A stretch of DNA of 64,000 bases from Acidobacteriota bacterium (GTDB lineage Bacteria; Acidobacteriota; Terriglobia; Terriglobales; Acidobacteriaceae), in the NCBI GenBank assembly GCA_021793595.1, contig JAJYSL010000003.1:1-64000 (forward strand), given 5' to 3'. A model generated the notes under the pieces. The model made no database searches. It was not told where the DNA came from and was given only the letters and a program-made list of their open reading frames with translations. A program made the translations under genes and the position numbers. Below, in pieces: positions 25,822 through 35,638 of the stretch; the first letter of the stretch is position 1, and each line of letters opens with the position of its first letter.

Positions 25822-26897
25822 AAACAGTCTCACTGGCATTGGCAACATCGCTCCTCGCATTGTGCCCGGCGGCCTGCAGTTCGAATTCTGCCTCGAACGT
25901 GCCGCCGCCGGCTTCAAAGACCATTGTGCAAACCGTCGTTGTGCACAGCCAGAAGGTTGTCGACCAGATCAATATTCCTGCCCGCGTTGTCGCCAACCCA
26001 ACCAAAGTGGTGCAGGTGTTTCCACCGCTGAGTGGACGCCTGGTTCGGTTTTCGGTGCTGCCCGGGCAGTCTGTCCAGGCTGGACAAGTGATCGCGGAGC
26101 TGCAGAGTGGCGACATCGCGCAGGCGCGGTCCGACTTCGAGAAGGCCAAGATTCAGGTGTTGCTGGCCGATCAGGCGCTGAACCGCGGCAAACTGCTGCT
26201 GCAGCATGAGGTGATGGCGAAGGCGGATTATGAACAGCTGGTTGCGAACGATGATGCGGCACATTCCGAGCAGGAACGAGCGCGGCAACTCATCCACGAA
26301 CTGGGCTTCTCAGAGAACAACAACAGCGATGAAGCGCCAATTCGCGCCCCCATCAGCGGAATCATTCTCGATACAGGAACTGCTGTCGGGGAATGGCAGC
26401 GTTCACTCGACAATGCGACTCCGTTGGCCACCATTGCGAATCTGGATTACGTCTGGGTTTTGGGAGATGCCTACCAGAGCGATCTGGCCAGCATTCGAGT
26501 GGGTCGACCGGTGACGGTGAAATTTCCGGCATATCCGGATTTATCGCTCCCCGGAAAGATCGATAACCTGTCGCAATCGCTCGATCCCACCACGCTAGCC
26601 GTAAAAGTGCGGGTGGTGCTGGCGAATCCGCAGATGAAGCTGAAGCCGCAGATGTTCGCGAACATTGTGGTGGATCGCTCCTCGACAGAGGGCTTTCTGG
26701 TTCCGGCGGCCTCGGTCATTCACGAAAACAATTACGACTCTGTCTTTGTTCAGACATCTCCCGGCAAGTATGAACGGCGTCCGGTGAAAATAGGCCAGAT
26801 GCAGCAGCAGGACGTTGTGGTTCTGCGGGGTCTGCAAGACGGCGATCAGGTTGTGACACTCGGAGCGGCGCTATTGCGCGCGCCTGCGGGAGAGTGA
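25818..26897 (+). CDS. RND efflux periplasmic adaptor (CzcB/CusB-like membrane-fusion protein)
   Basis: A 359-residue adaptor linking the inner-membrane RND pump to the TolC-like duct. It has an N-terminal export signal with Cys residues (LLALCPAACSSNS, a weak lipobox). The first half-lipoyl is IPARVVANPTKVVQVFPPLS then GRLVRFSVLPGQSVQAGQV. Next come an alpha-hairpin (about residues 90-150), a second half-lipoyl (APISGIILDTGTAVGEW), and beta-barrel and membrane-proximal domains. ATG 25818 overlaps the preceding TGA (ATGA). It ends three bases before the pump gene. No His-rich metal-binding tail is seen. Confidence 0.92.
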   Translation: MKTVSLALATSLLALCPAACSSNSASNVPPPASKTIVQTVVVHSQKVVDQINIPARVVANPTKVVQVFPPLSGRLVRFSVLPGQSVQAGQVIAELQSGDIAQARSDFEKAKIQVLLADQALNRGKLLLQHEVMAKADYEQLVANDDAAHSEQERARQLIHELGFSENNNSDEAPIRAPISGIILDTGTAVGEWQRSLDNATPLATIANLDYVWVLGDAYQSDLASIRVGRPVTVKFPAYPDLSLPGKIDNLSQSLDPTTLAVKVRVVLANPQMKLKPQMFANIVVDRSSTEGFLVPAASVIHENNYDSVFVQTSPGKYERRPVKIGQMQQQDVVVLRGLQDGDQVVTLGAALLRAPAGE

Positions 26898-26900
26898 CGA

Positions 26901-29900
26901 ATGGGCGGACTGATTCGAAAACTCATCGAATACCGTGTCATCGTAGTTGTAATTTTTATTGCCATGCTGCTGGTCGGCGGATATGCGTGTACCCAGCTTG
27001 ATATTGAGGCCTATCCTGACCCCTCGCCGCCGCTGGTGGAAATCATTACGCAAAACCCGGCATGGTCTGCGGAAGAGATGGAGCAACAGGTCACCATTCC
27101 CGTGGAAAATGCGGTGTACGGCTCTCCGCATCTTGAACAGGTGCGTTCTATCAGTATTTTCGGCTTGAGCGATGTGAAGCTGTACTTCAGTTTCGGCAGC
27201 GACTATTTCCATGATCGCGAAGAAGTGCTGTATCACTTGCAGACACTGACGCTGCCCAATAACCTGCAGCCGACGCTCTCGCCCACGTCGCCGATCGGCG
27301 AAATTTACCGGTACATCCTTACCGGTCCCGGCTATAGCCTGAACGAACTGAAGGCGACGCAAGACTGGCTGGTCACTCGGGAGATCAAGCAGGTTCCGGG
27401 GATCATCGACGTGACAACGTTTGGCGGAACGACGCGGCAATACCAGGTGGTCGTCGATCCCGCAAAACTGTTGGCGCATAACGTCACCCTGACGCAGGTG
27501 GTGAATGCGATCCAGAACAGCAATGCCAATGTCGGAGGAGACTATCTCGCACTCGGCGCGCAAAACGTGAACGTGCGTTCAGTGGGCTTGCTAAAAACCG
27601 TCCAGGATATCGAATCCATCGTCGTGGCGGAACGTAACAATGTACCGGTACTGGTCGGCGATATTGCAACGGTTCGCAAAGGATTTCAGCCGCCGTTAGG
27701 GCGTGTGGGGCACAACAACGAGAGCAATGTTGTCGAGGGGATTGTTTTGCTGCAGAAGGGCGAGCAATCTTTGCCGGCATTGCGGGCGCTGAAGCAGAAG
27801 GTTTGGCATTTGAACCATGGCAACCTGCTGCCGCCTGGCATGCAGATCAAACCGTATTACGACCGCACCAACCTGATTCACATCACGACGGACACGGTTG
27901 AGCACATTATTTTGACAGGATTAATTCTTGTCACGCTGGTGCTCGTAGTAACGATTGGAGACTTCCGGACTACGCTGCTGACGACCCTGACCATCCCGTT
28001 CTCGGTGCTGTTTGCCGTTACTCTGATGGTTTTGACGAACCACTCAGCCAATCTATTATCGATCGGGGCAATTGACTTCGGCATTCTGGTTCACGCTGCA
28101 ATCATCGTGCTGGAGAACATCTATCGCAAGCTGACCAATCGGCTGGAAGGCGAATCGACGGCGGACCTGATTGTTGAAGGCATTAAGCAAGGTGCCACGC
28201 CGGTGATCTTTTCGACGACGATCATCCTTACTTCGTTTCTGCCACTGTTCACGATGGAAGGCGTTCCGGGCAAGATTTTCGCCCCGATGTCGATGACGTA
28301 CGGCTTTGCGCTGATTGGAGCCTTGATTTATGCCGTCATCTTTGCGCCGGTACTTGGGTTCATCACAGCTTCAAAAGAGACGACAACCGGGAAAGAGACC
28401 TGGCTGATTCGGCACGCGCTGCGGATATATGAACCATGGCTTAAGTTCTCGCTGAAGTCCTCTCGTGCGGTACTGATTGGCGCCGTGATTCTGATGCTGG
28501 TGACGATCTTCGTCTTCCGATTTGTCGGTGGCGAATTTATGCCTGCACTGGAAGAGGGCAATTTGTGGATTCGGGCTACGTTGCCGCAGGATATTTCGTT
28601 TCCGCAGTCCGTGGCCATTGCAGATTCCATGCGCACCACGCTGGATAAGTTTCCTGAAGTCAGGCAGACAGTTTCTCAAGTGGGTCGCCCGGATGATGGC
28701 ACCGACGTGACCACCTTCAACAATGTGGAGATCTACACAGACCTGAAGCCTGAGAAGGGCTGGCCGGCATATCTGCACGGCAGCAAAGATAAGTTGATTG
28801 AGGAGATGCAATCGAAACTGGCCAAGTATCCCGGAGTGGTGCTTGGGTTTTCGCAGAATATCCAAGACAACGTGGAAGAGGCGATGTCGGGCGTGAAGGG
28901 TGAAAACTCTCTGAAATTGTTCGGAGACAATTTCGATACATTGTCGACGCTGTCGGAGCAAATCCTGAAGATCATGAAATCCGTGCGGGCGTGCAGGATG
29001 CGGGCATCTTTAAGGTCGGCGGCCAGCCGAATCTTCTGATCCAGATCGATCGAGCGAAAGCCGCGCGTTACGGATTGGCGGCGCAGGACATCAACAACGC
29101 GATTCAGGCAGCGGTGGGCGGCGCGCCGATCACACAAATGATTCTTGGAGATCGTCGCTTCGATCTGGTGGTTCGCTATCCCCTGGCGGATCGGAACAAT
29201 CCGGATGTCATCCGAAAAATTCTGCTGCCCGCGCCCGATGGCAACATGGTTCCTTTGGGAGAAGTCGCCGATGTGACGGTTCGCGACGGGGCATTTGCGA
29301 TTTACAGAGAAGGCGGACGGCGGTATGTTCCCATCAAATTCAGTGTTCGCGGTCGCGACCTGCAAAGCACAATTCAAGATCTGCAGGCGCGGTTGCAACA
29401 ACAGGTCAAACTGCCGACGGGCTATGAGTATGCATGGGCGGGTGAATTCGAAAGCCTGCAGGCCGAGCTTCACCGCCTGGCATTTATAGTTCCCGTGAGC
29501 CTGATCATCATTCTTGGGCTGCTGTACGTATTGTTCCTTTCTGTCCGAGACGCCCTGATTGTTATGGCGGTGATTCCGTTCGGAATGATTGGCGGCATCT
29601 TTTCGCTGCTGATCACACATACTCCTTTCAGCATTTCGGCGGCGGTTGGGTTTACCTCCGTGCTGGGGCTCAATACGCTGGGAACTGTTGTGTTCTTGCG
29701 TGGGGTGCGACACATGCAATATGAACTTGGTGAGCAGATGGGATTGCTGCAGGGTTGTCTGGTGGAAATGCGGCCGGTGGTGATGGCCTGCATGGCCGCC
29801 GGGCTGGGACTACTGCCGGCAGCGCTCTCCAACGGGATTGGCGCCCAGGCCCAGCAGCCGCTGGCGCGAGTTGTTGTGGGCGGTATGGCGACGACCTTGT

Positions 29901-29977
29901 TCTCGGTACTTTTTATTACGCCCTTGCTGGCCCGTCACCTGCCGGGAGAGCCCCCGAAGGAGAACACCGAAAACTGA
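26901..29977 (+). pseudogene. CzcA-like heavy-metal RND pump, split by a one-base frameshift
   Basis: Two overlapping frames, 26901-29039 and about 28979-29977, together make one RND transporter of about 1,025 residues, the usual CzcA length. The first frame has IEAYPDPSPPLVEIITQNP, PLFTMEGVPGKIF and the large periplasmic loops, then ends in nonsense after LSEQILKIMKSVR. The second resumes as GVQDAGIFKVGGQPNLLIQI and carries the remaining membrane helices (GVRHMQYELGEQMG). Restoring one G at the GGG run at 28987-28989 rejoins them (SVRGVQDAG). The change may be a real mutation or an assembly error. In helix 4 the conserved D-x5-D-x6-E set reads Asp392, His398, Glu405. All other pump genes are intact. 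Confidence 0.88.
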
Positions 29978-30102
29978 AGTTGTGCGTGGAAAGATTGAAG
30001 GGCAATGTGCATGACGCATTGACTGTGGAGCGTTCTCGGCGGCGCAGGCGAGCCGGTCTGCTTATACTTGGTGAAGCTTGACCCAGATGTGGCGAGACCA
30101 CC

Positions 30103-31425
30103 ATGACATTATCAAATCCCTCACTCGCTGCAAACGATCCCATACATACAGCACTGGATCTGAAGCGAATTTATCGCCGCATCACGCTGCGGCTGATTCC
30201 GTTTCTGATGTTGCTGTATCTGGTCACGTTTCTGAATCGCGTGAATGTCAGCTTCGCGGCACTTACCATGAACAGCGACCTGGGTCTGAGCAACACGCTG
30301 TTCGGTATTGGAGCGGGAATTTTCTTTGTGGGCTATGTCCCATTTGAGGTGCCCAGCAACTTTATGCTGGCAAAGGTCGGCGCGCGGCTGTGGCTGACGG
30401 TATTGCTGGTGCTGATGGGGTTGGTGTCGGTCGGGTTCGCTTTCGTGCACACCAGCACCTCCTACATGGTGATGCGCTTTCTGCTGGGAGCGGCGGAGTC
30501 CGGATTTTTTCCCGGCGTGGTGCTTTATCTCACTTTCTGGCTGCCTGCCTCGGTGCGCGGTGGGCTCATGTCGCTGTTTATTGTGTCGATTCCACTCTCG
30601 ACGGTGGTGGGTGCGCCGTTGTCAATGGCCATCCTGAAGATGAACGGCATCGCTGGTCTGAGAGGCTGGCAGTGGTTGTTTGTTCTGGAAGGCGGACTCG
30701 CCATTGTTGTCGGCCTGATGATTCCGAAAATCCTCGCTGACTCGCCGAAGAAAGCGAACTGGCTGTCGTCGCAAGAATCGAGCTGGCTGGTTTCTGCCAT
30801 TTCCGCTGAATCGCGACCGACGACGGCGCATGGCTCCTGGATCCATTTGTTGCGCAGTCGCACCGTGCTTGGCTTCGCGCTTGGCTATTTCATTTTGATG
30901 ATTGGTCTCTACGGTCTGGGCTTCTGGATTCCGCGCATCCTCACGTCGCAAGGGCTGCCGATGGCGCAGACAGGATGGATGACCGCTCTTCCCTACGTGA
31001 TTGCCACGGCGGTGATGGTATTGTGGTCGCGGCATTCCGACAGTTCCGGCGAGCGCCGGTGGCATATCGTGCTGGCGTTTCTGGCGGCGGCGCTTGGAAT
31101 GTACATCGCATCCGTTACCCATGTAGTCGCGGTCAGCGTGGCAGGGTTTTCCATCGCGGCATCAGGTATTTGCTCCGCCATGCCGCTATTCTGGGTTGCC
31201 GCGACAGAACATCTAGGAGAAAACGGCGTCGCCGGAATCGCGCTTATCAATGCGATCGGCTGTCTTGGTGGATTCTTCGGTCCGTTCTGGATGGGCTGGC
31301 TGGTGGACCGCACACATTTCTTTTCGGCTGGCTTGTTGGCTGCGGCGGTCACGCTGGCCCTCGGTGCTGCGTTGATGTATGGATTAAACCGACCGACTCC
31401 AGTCGCGACCGAGGTGAAAGTCTAG
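30103..31425 (+). CDS. MFS transporter, anion:cation symporter (ACS) family
   Basis: A 440-residue 12-helix MFS permease. Signatures are LVTFLNRVNVSFAALTMNSD after helix 1 (the D/N-R-x-N-x-x-x-A pattern of the ACS/phthalate permease family), FFVGYVPFEVPSNFMLAKVG, RFLLGAAESGFFPGVVLYL and GWQWLFVLEGGLAIVVG. Relatives carry tartrate, glucarate, galactonate or similar organic anions. The substrate here cannot be assigned. It starts 125 bases after the pump gene; a TATACT at 30063-30068 could be part of its promoter. It is convergent with the PDZ gene. Confidence 0.9.
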   Translation: MTLSNPSLAANDPIHTALDLKRIYRRITLRLIPFLMLLYLVTFLNRVNVSFAALTMNSDLGLSNTLFGIGAGIFFVGYVPFEVPSNFMLAKVGARLWLTVLLVLMGLVSVGFAFVHTSTSYMVMRFLLGAAESGFFPGVVLYLTFWLPASVRGGLMSLFIVSIPLSTVVGAPLSMAILKMNGIAGLRGWQWLFVLEGGLAIVVGLMIPKILADSPKKANWLSSQESSWLVSAISAESRPTTAHGSWIHLLRSRTVLGFALGYFILMIGLYGLGFWIPRILTSQGLPMAQTGWMTALPYVIATAVMVLWSRHSDSSGERRWHIVLAFLAAALGMYIASVTHVVAVSVAGFSIAASGICSAMPLFWVAATEHLGENGVAGIALINAIGCLGGFFGPFWMGWLVDRTHFFSAGLLAAAVTLALGAALMYGLNRPTPVATEVKV

Positions 31426-31459
31426 GAAAAATTCCAGGGACATGTGTAAGCGACTGTGC

Positions 31460-32338
31460 TCAGGATTTGCTGGCGGCTAGTGTGAGAATCAATGTTTGCG
31501 GCTGACGGTCGCGCATAATTTGAAGCTTGATGGCCGCCTTCTTATTTCGCCGTAGCGCATGGTTCCATCTACTGCGGGAGGTCATGGGCACATCGTCGGC
31601 CTCGCAGATCACATCTCCTGCCCGCACTCCGGAGCGGAGGCCGGGGCTGTTGGGATCGATACTCTTTACCAGTAACCCTGTCGAGTTTTTCAGGCCGAAA
31701 TAACGCGCCAGTTGCGGATTTAAAACATCCAGCGTAATGCCGGTATACGGAGGCGTGCCGGGAATATAGCTCATCAGGCCGCCATTGGAGCTGAAGGTCT
31801 TTCCGATTTCGGAAGAGGCTTCGCCAAAAAATCCGCTGGGCGGCGGAGGTTGAACAGGGTCTTGAGCAGCCATCTGCGCGCTGGGGTCGGGAACAGTGTA
31901 GTGCTTCGACCAGGCTTCCTTCTCCACCCTATCGCGATCCGCCAGCACGACGGTCATTTTCATGGGCTTGCCGTCGCGGACGATATCCAGTACCACGGAT
32001 TGTCCCGGATTCATCTTGTGGAGCGCATCAGTCAGACCCTCGGCGCTCTCGGCTTTTTCCCCAGCGAACTTCACGATCACATCATTTGCATGTAGCCCGG
32101 CTTTTCCCGCTGGTGCATCGTGATCTACTGCGGCGATCTCTACCCCTTCATTCGAAGCCAGATGAAGTTTTTGTCTTTGCTGCTTGGTCAGGTTTTCAAA
32201 ATCTACGCCAAGGTAGCCGCCGTGATGATGAGAACTGTTCATCCCTACCATCGGTTCCATGGGGCGCGTGCCAGCTGCAGCCGGCAAGACCAGCAGGGCA
32301 AGGCAGGCAAGATTCCATGGGAACGATCGATGTTTCAT
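31460..32338 (-). CDS. Secreted double-PDZ protein without protease domain
   Basis: A 292-residue protein. A signal peptide (FPWNLACLALLVLPAAAG) is followed by a His-containing stretch (SSHHHGGYLGVDFENL) and PDZ 1 (about residues 40-130: EIAAVDHDAPAGKAGLHAND, VIVKFAGEKAES). A Pro-rich linker leads to PDZ 2 (about 195-290: ITLDVLNPQLARYFGL, GLRSGVRAGDVICEAD). No trypsin triad is present, so it is a binding or adaptor protein. It lies downstream of the ECF sigma/anti-sigma pair on the same strand, separated by about 210 bases with no gene seen. Confidence 0.82.
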   Translation of the reverse strand: MKHRSFPWNLACLALLVLPAAAGTRPMEPMVGMNSSHHHGGYLGVDFENLTKQQRQKLHLASNEGVEIAAVDHDAPAGKAGLHANDVIVKFAGEKAESAEGLTDALHKMNPGQSVVLDIVRDGKPMKMTVVLADRDRVEKEAWSKHYTVPDPSAQMAAQDPVQPPPPSGFFGEASSEIGKTFSSNGGLMSYIPGTPPYTGITLDVLNPQLARYFGLKNSTGLLVKSIDPNSPGLRSGVRAGDVICEADDVPMTSRSRWNHALRRNKKAAIKLQIMRDRQPQTLILTLAASKS

Positions 32339-32549
32339 AGATTCACTTTTGTGGCTCAGTGAGCGTGGGCAGCTACATGTTCATCCGACCCGCAACCCAG
32401 CCCCGCGCCTTACTGTATCAGGACGTTGCATTGCAGCGAACCCATTCCCGGCATTCGGAACGTTCAGTGAACCCACCGGGTCAACTCCTCGCGCATACGG
32501 TCGGGCGTTCGATTTCTGCCTCCTCGGATCCGCGTTGAGTCGGGCGCGA

Positions 32550-33518
32550 TTACTCCGTGGGGGGACTTGCCTGCAGTACTTTGAGCGAAGCTTCGCGAAT
32601 GGCCGGATTGTCATCTCCCGAGGAAACGGTTTGCAATACCACCCGCACACTGCTATCCGCCTGGACTGGCTCCAGCATCTGCAAGGCCTGGCCGCGCACC
32701 GCCTGACTGGGATCATGCATCAGCGATTCGAGCACCGCGTCTCGCACTCGAACATCCTGGCCCACATACGGCTTGAGCCCTTCCAGCGCTTTCAGTCGCA
32801 CCACAGGGTCGCGATCATAGCGTAAGGCCACCATCATCGCGGTCCGCACCGGTCCATCTTCACAGAAGTGACCCGCCTTGCATTGCGCCGCCAACAGTGC
32901 GACAGAATTGCTTTGCACAGTTGGATCGACAGCATTCTGCGTGGCCATCAGCAGCAGCTTCTGCACTTCAGGGTCGTCGATCGAACCCTCGACCGTGGCA
33001 GGCACCATGGTGTTGAAGTGGACCTCCACCATGTTGGTATTCGGGTGTTGCACAATCTCACTTACGTTATAGACCGACGGAGCCGCAGTGCTTACCGCGG
33101 GCGTGGCTACAGCGGCTCGCTGCGCGGCAGGGGGGTGCTCCAACGAATGCTTCCAGTAGTGTCCGGCTGAGGCTCCAATACCCAGGCCCACCAAGGCGAC
33201 GGCCATCGCCATACCGGGCGCGGCCTGCAACTGGGCAAGCAACCCCTGCCATCCGATTTCAAATCGCATCCACAAGCTGGCAGGGGGTAACAGATCTAAT
33301 GCATCGTCCAGCCGGACTCGACTTTGAGCGAGGAGGTTGGGGGAGGGTTCCTCGACCGGCGTTAGAGACATTGTCTGTCGAAGCGCCTGGTAGGCTTGCA
33401 ACTCACCGCGGCAAAATTCACAACCCGCCATGTGTAGTTCCAAGCTGTGACTGTGTTCATCGGATAACTCGCCATAGATGTATGGCACAATCAACTGTTG
33501 TGCGTGATCGCATTTCAC
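32550..33518 (-). CDS. Membrane anti-sigma factor with zf-HC2 domain and HEAT repeats
   Basis: A 322-residue protein. The N-terminal zinc-binding anti-sigma domain shows HMAGCEFC (H29-x3-C33-x2-C36). A membrane helix lies around residues 102-121 (MAMAVALVGLGIGASAG). The periplasmic part ends in HEAT/PBS-type repeats (DGPVRTAMMVALRYDRDPVV, RLKALEGLKPYVGQDVRVRD, AVRGQALQMLEPVQADSSVR). Such proteins hold an ECF sigma factor at the membrane until a signal releases it. It sits 45 bases downstream of the sigma gene on the same strand, its likely partner. Confidence 0.88.
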   Translation of the reverse strand: MKCDHAQQLIVPYIYGELSDEHSHSLELHMAGCEFCRGELQAYQALRQTMSLTPVEEPSPNLLAQSRVRLDDALDLLPPASLWMRFEIGWQGLLAQLQAAPGMAMAVALVGLGIGASAGHYWKHSLEHPPAAQRAAVATPAVSTAAPSVYNVSEIVQHPNTNMVEVHFNTMVPATVEGSIDDPEVQKLLLMATQNAVDPTVQSNSVALLAAQCKAGHFCEDGPVRTAMMVALRYDRDPVVRLKALEGLKPYVGQDVRVRDAVLESLMHDPSQAVRGQALQMLEPVQADSSVRVVLQTVSSGDDNPAIREASLKVLQASPPTE

Positions 33519-33563
33519 GGCCTGCTCCTAGAATTGAAAAAGTACATCATTCTTTACCGTCTT

Positions 33564-34253
33564 TTATCGAACGACTGACAACTGTGTCCGCAGTTTTCGG
33601 GTAGCACGAAAGAGGGTGTTCTTCGCTGTCTCTTCCGTTGTGTTTAACATCTCGCCAATGGTTCGCAGCCGCAGACCCTGGTAATGTTTCAGCTCAAATA
33701 CAGTGCGCTCGCGTGGAGTCAAGGTCGCCAACGCCGTTTGAATTTTCTCCGCCAATATTTTTCGATCGAGTTCCCGCCCAGGATTGGCCATGGCGCGATC
33801 ATCCGACACATTGATCATGGTGTCGCGCTCCTCGCCGGTGGCGTCGACGATCACTGCCGGATCTTCGCGACGTGTTTTGCGGCGGCGCAGAAGGTCCAGG
33901 CAAAGATTGGTGACGATGCGATAGATCCAGGTATAGAAGGAGCACTCGAAGCGAAAACTTCCGATGTGTCGATAGGCCTTCAGGAACGCTTCCTGATGGA
34001 TGTCTTGCGCATCCTGTTCCGAGCCGGTCAGGTGCAGCGCCAGACGCAACACGGCCTGGTCGTACTGGCGCACCAAAGCATCGAAGGCTTCACGAGAGCC
34101 TTTTTGAGCCTCGCGGATGAGTTCCGCGTCCTGCAGCCGTGCTGAACTTTCGGCGTACATCCTTTGTTTCGATTGTATCCGTGGGGGCGCAGTTCGGCTT
34201 TGTGGGGAAGAAAAGCTGCCTGGCATAAGGACGGCGAATCGTTGCGGCTCCAT
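33564..34253 (-). CDS. ECF RNA polymerase sigma factor
   Basis: A 229-residue sigma-70 family ECF factor. Region 2 is ALVRQYDQAVLRLALHLTG, then SEQDAQDIHQEAFLKAYRHI and FYTWIYRIVTNLCLDLLRRR. Region 4 is LTPRERTVFELKHYQGLRLR, then TIGEMLNTTEETAKNTLFRA. The longest open frame starts at 34397, but GGAG lies nine bases before ATG 34253; ATG 34160 is another option. Just downstream is a zf-HC2 anti-sigma gene. It is divergent from rnhA across about 210 bases, where I see no clear ECF promoter. Confidence 0.9.
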   Translation of the reverse strand: MEPQRFAVLMPGSFSSPQSRTAPPRIQSKQRMYAESSARLQDAELIREAQKGSREAFDALVRQYDQAVLRLALHLTGSEQDAQDIHQEAFLKAYRHIGSFRFECSFYTWIYRIVTNLCLDLLRRRKTRREDPAVIVDATGEERDTMINVSDDRAMANPGRELDRKILAEKIQTALATLTPRERTVFELKHYQGLRLRTIGEMLNTTEETAKNTLFRATRKLRTQLSVVR

Positions 34254-34462
34254 CGAGTATGTCTCCATCCGTTTTGACGGCAATTTTCGCCAAAGGTGAG
34301 CCGATCCAGCATTTTGGGGCCCGCCGGGGAGGTGAGGAGGCACCGCGCGCCGCCGTTCTCCTTTTTTTGCTGTGGTTTGCGCCGGGGTGGCTGGCATACC
34401 CCTGGAAAGAGGGCTTTTGGCGCGAGAAGATGGCGCGTCGATTTTGCTCTACACTTGGCTTC

Positions 34463-35131
34463 ATGACTCCTGTTTCCCATCGACCTTCCGGGGATGGCCA
34501 ATCCTCATTTTTTTCAAATGATTCCGCCCGCAAGCCCGCCGTCGGCAACTGGGTGGTTGCTTATACCGATGGTGGATCGCGGGGCAACCCTGGCCCATCC
34601 GGCTATGGGGTGGTGATTCTGGGGGAAGACGGGAGCGTTCTGGGCGAACTGAGCGAATTCCTGGGGATGCGGACGAATAATGTTGCAGAATATTCCGGCC
34701 TGCTGGCGGCGCTGGAATTTGCGCTGGCCAAGGGGCATCCACGTTTGCGCGTGGTTTCAGACTCGGAACTCATGGTGAAGCAGATTCGCGGTCAATATCG
34801 CGTGCAGAGCCCGGACCTGCGTCCGCTGTACGAGGAAGCCAAGCGGCGCATTGCCAAGCTGGAGGCGTTCCAGATTGAACATGTGCTGCGCGGCAAGAAC
34901 AAGAAAGCCGATGAGCTGGCGAATCAGGCCATGGATCGAGGCATGCGGCGAAAGCCGGAAGTGAAGGCTGGTGTTTCCAGTTCGCCCACTTCGCCGATTG
35001 CCGCAGAAGCGCCGCCGGTCCGACCGCTGCGCGGAATCGTGAAAGAGGGAAGAATCAAGCTGCTGGAAGGATCGATTCCGGAGGGAACTATCGTGGTGGT
35101 CATGCCGGAAAAAGCGTTGGGACGGAGGTAG
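34463..35131 (+). CDS. RNase HI with C-terminal extension
   Basis: A 222-residue protein. The RNase H domain (about residues 25-160) has YTDGGSRGNPGPSGYG (first catalytic Asp), the Glu in RTNNVAEYSGLLAALEFAL, RVVSDSELMVKQIRGQYRVQ, and GKNKKADELANQAMD. It cleaves RNA in RNA:DNA hybrids; this branch is the plant/archaeal-like RNase HI. After a Pro/Ser linker the C-terminus (about 190-222) reads GIVKEGRIKLLEGSIPEGT then IVVVMPEK, resembling the short beta-unit of AbrB or DUF104 proteins. ATG 34463 is chosen; the frame opens at 34259. Confidence 0.85.
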   Translation: MTPVSHRPSGDGQSSFFSNDSARKPAVGNWVVAYTDGGSRGNPGPSGYGVVILGEDGSVLGELSEFLGMRTNNVAEYSGLLAALEFALAKGHPRLRVVSDSELMVKQIRGQYRVQSPDLRPLYEEAKRRIAKLEAFQIEHVLRGKNKKADELANQAMDRGMRRKPEVKAGVSSSPTSPIAAEAPPVRPLRGIVKEGRIKLLEGSIPEGTIVVVMPEKALGRR

Positions 35132-35166
35132 GGCCACGCAGCGGATACCCAAAAAGCTGGACCGCT

Positions 35167-35529
35167 TTAACTTTGATGGGGCAATGCAGTCTTCAAACTT
35201 TGGACGGCAGTCTCAGGATCAGCTACCTCGACGATGAGTTGTTGATACTTCTCATTCCGCAGATCAATGACGATTGTTTTGTCGGGGTGGTGAACATCCC
35301 AGAATACCCGCTTACCATCTTGATAAAACGTGCCTGCGGTAATCACTCCGGGGAGATTGGTTCCGGGCATTTTCAAACCATGCCACCAGCCGCGCGCCAT
35401 CTCGGGGTCAGCCCGAACGCCGGCGATGTGGAGAAGGGGGATTTCAAGCCTGCCCTTAAAAGCCCACAATTCATCGAGGCCTTGAACATGCAGAACCAAT
35501 TTGCCGTCCGTCACAGATAAATCAACCAT
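35167..35529 (-). CDS. Hypothetical protein with PH-like beta-rich sequence
   Basis: A 120-residue protein starting at ATG 35529 with GGAGAG seven bases upstream. The sequence is beta-rich: KLVLHVQGLDELWAFKGRLE, PLLHIAGVRADPE, then PGVITAGTFYQDGKRVFWDV and KTIVIDLRNEKYQQLIVEVA. The pattern of an N-terminal strand pair, a GxxAxxF repeat and a final helix (DPETAVQSLKTAL) resembles a bacterial PH-like domain. No signal peptide or membrane segment. Function is unknown. It is convergent with rnhA. Confidence 0.7.
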   Translation of the reverse strand: MVDLSVTDGKLVLHVQGLDELWAFKGRLEIPLLHIAGVRADPEMARGWWHGLKMPGTNLPGVITAGTFYQDGKRVFWDVHHPDKTIVIDLRNEKYQQLIVEVADPETAVQSLKTALPHQS

Positions 35530-35638
35530 GAAACATCTCTCCAAAGTTTAACGGCCTGTGGTGAGCCCCCATGTACTTCAGATCAGCATATGGTCTGGTG
35601 ACCTGGGGATTTGTGGGTCTATGTAAGAGATCGGCATA

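Noticed and set aside
28960..29010. Programmed frameshift in the pump gene
   Set aside because: No slippery heptamer with a downstream structure is obvious; a single lost G in a G run is simpler.
28733..29719. 328-codon minus-strand open frame
   Set aside because: It lies antisense to the CzcA pump and has no domain features.
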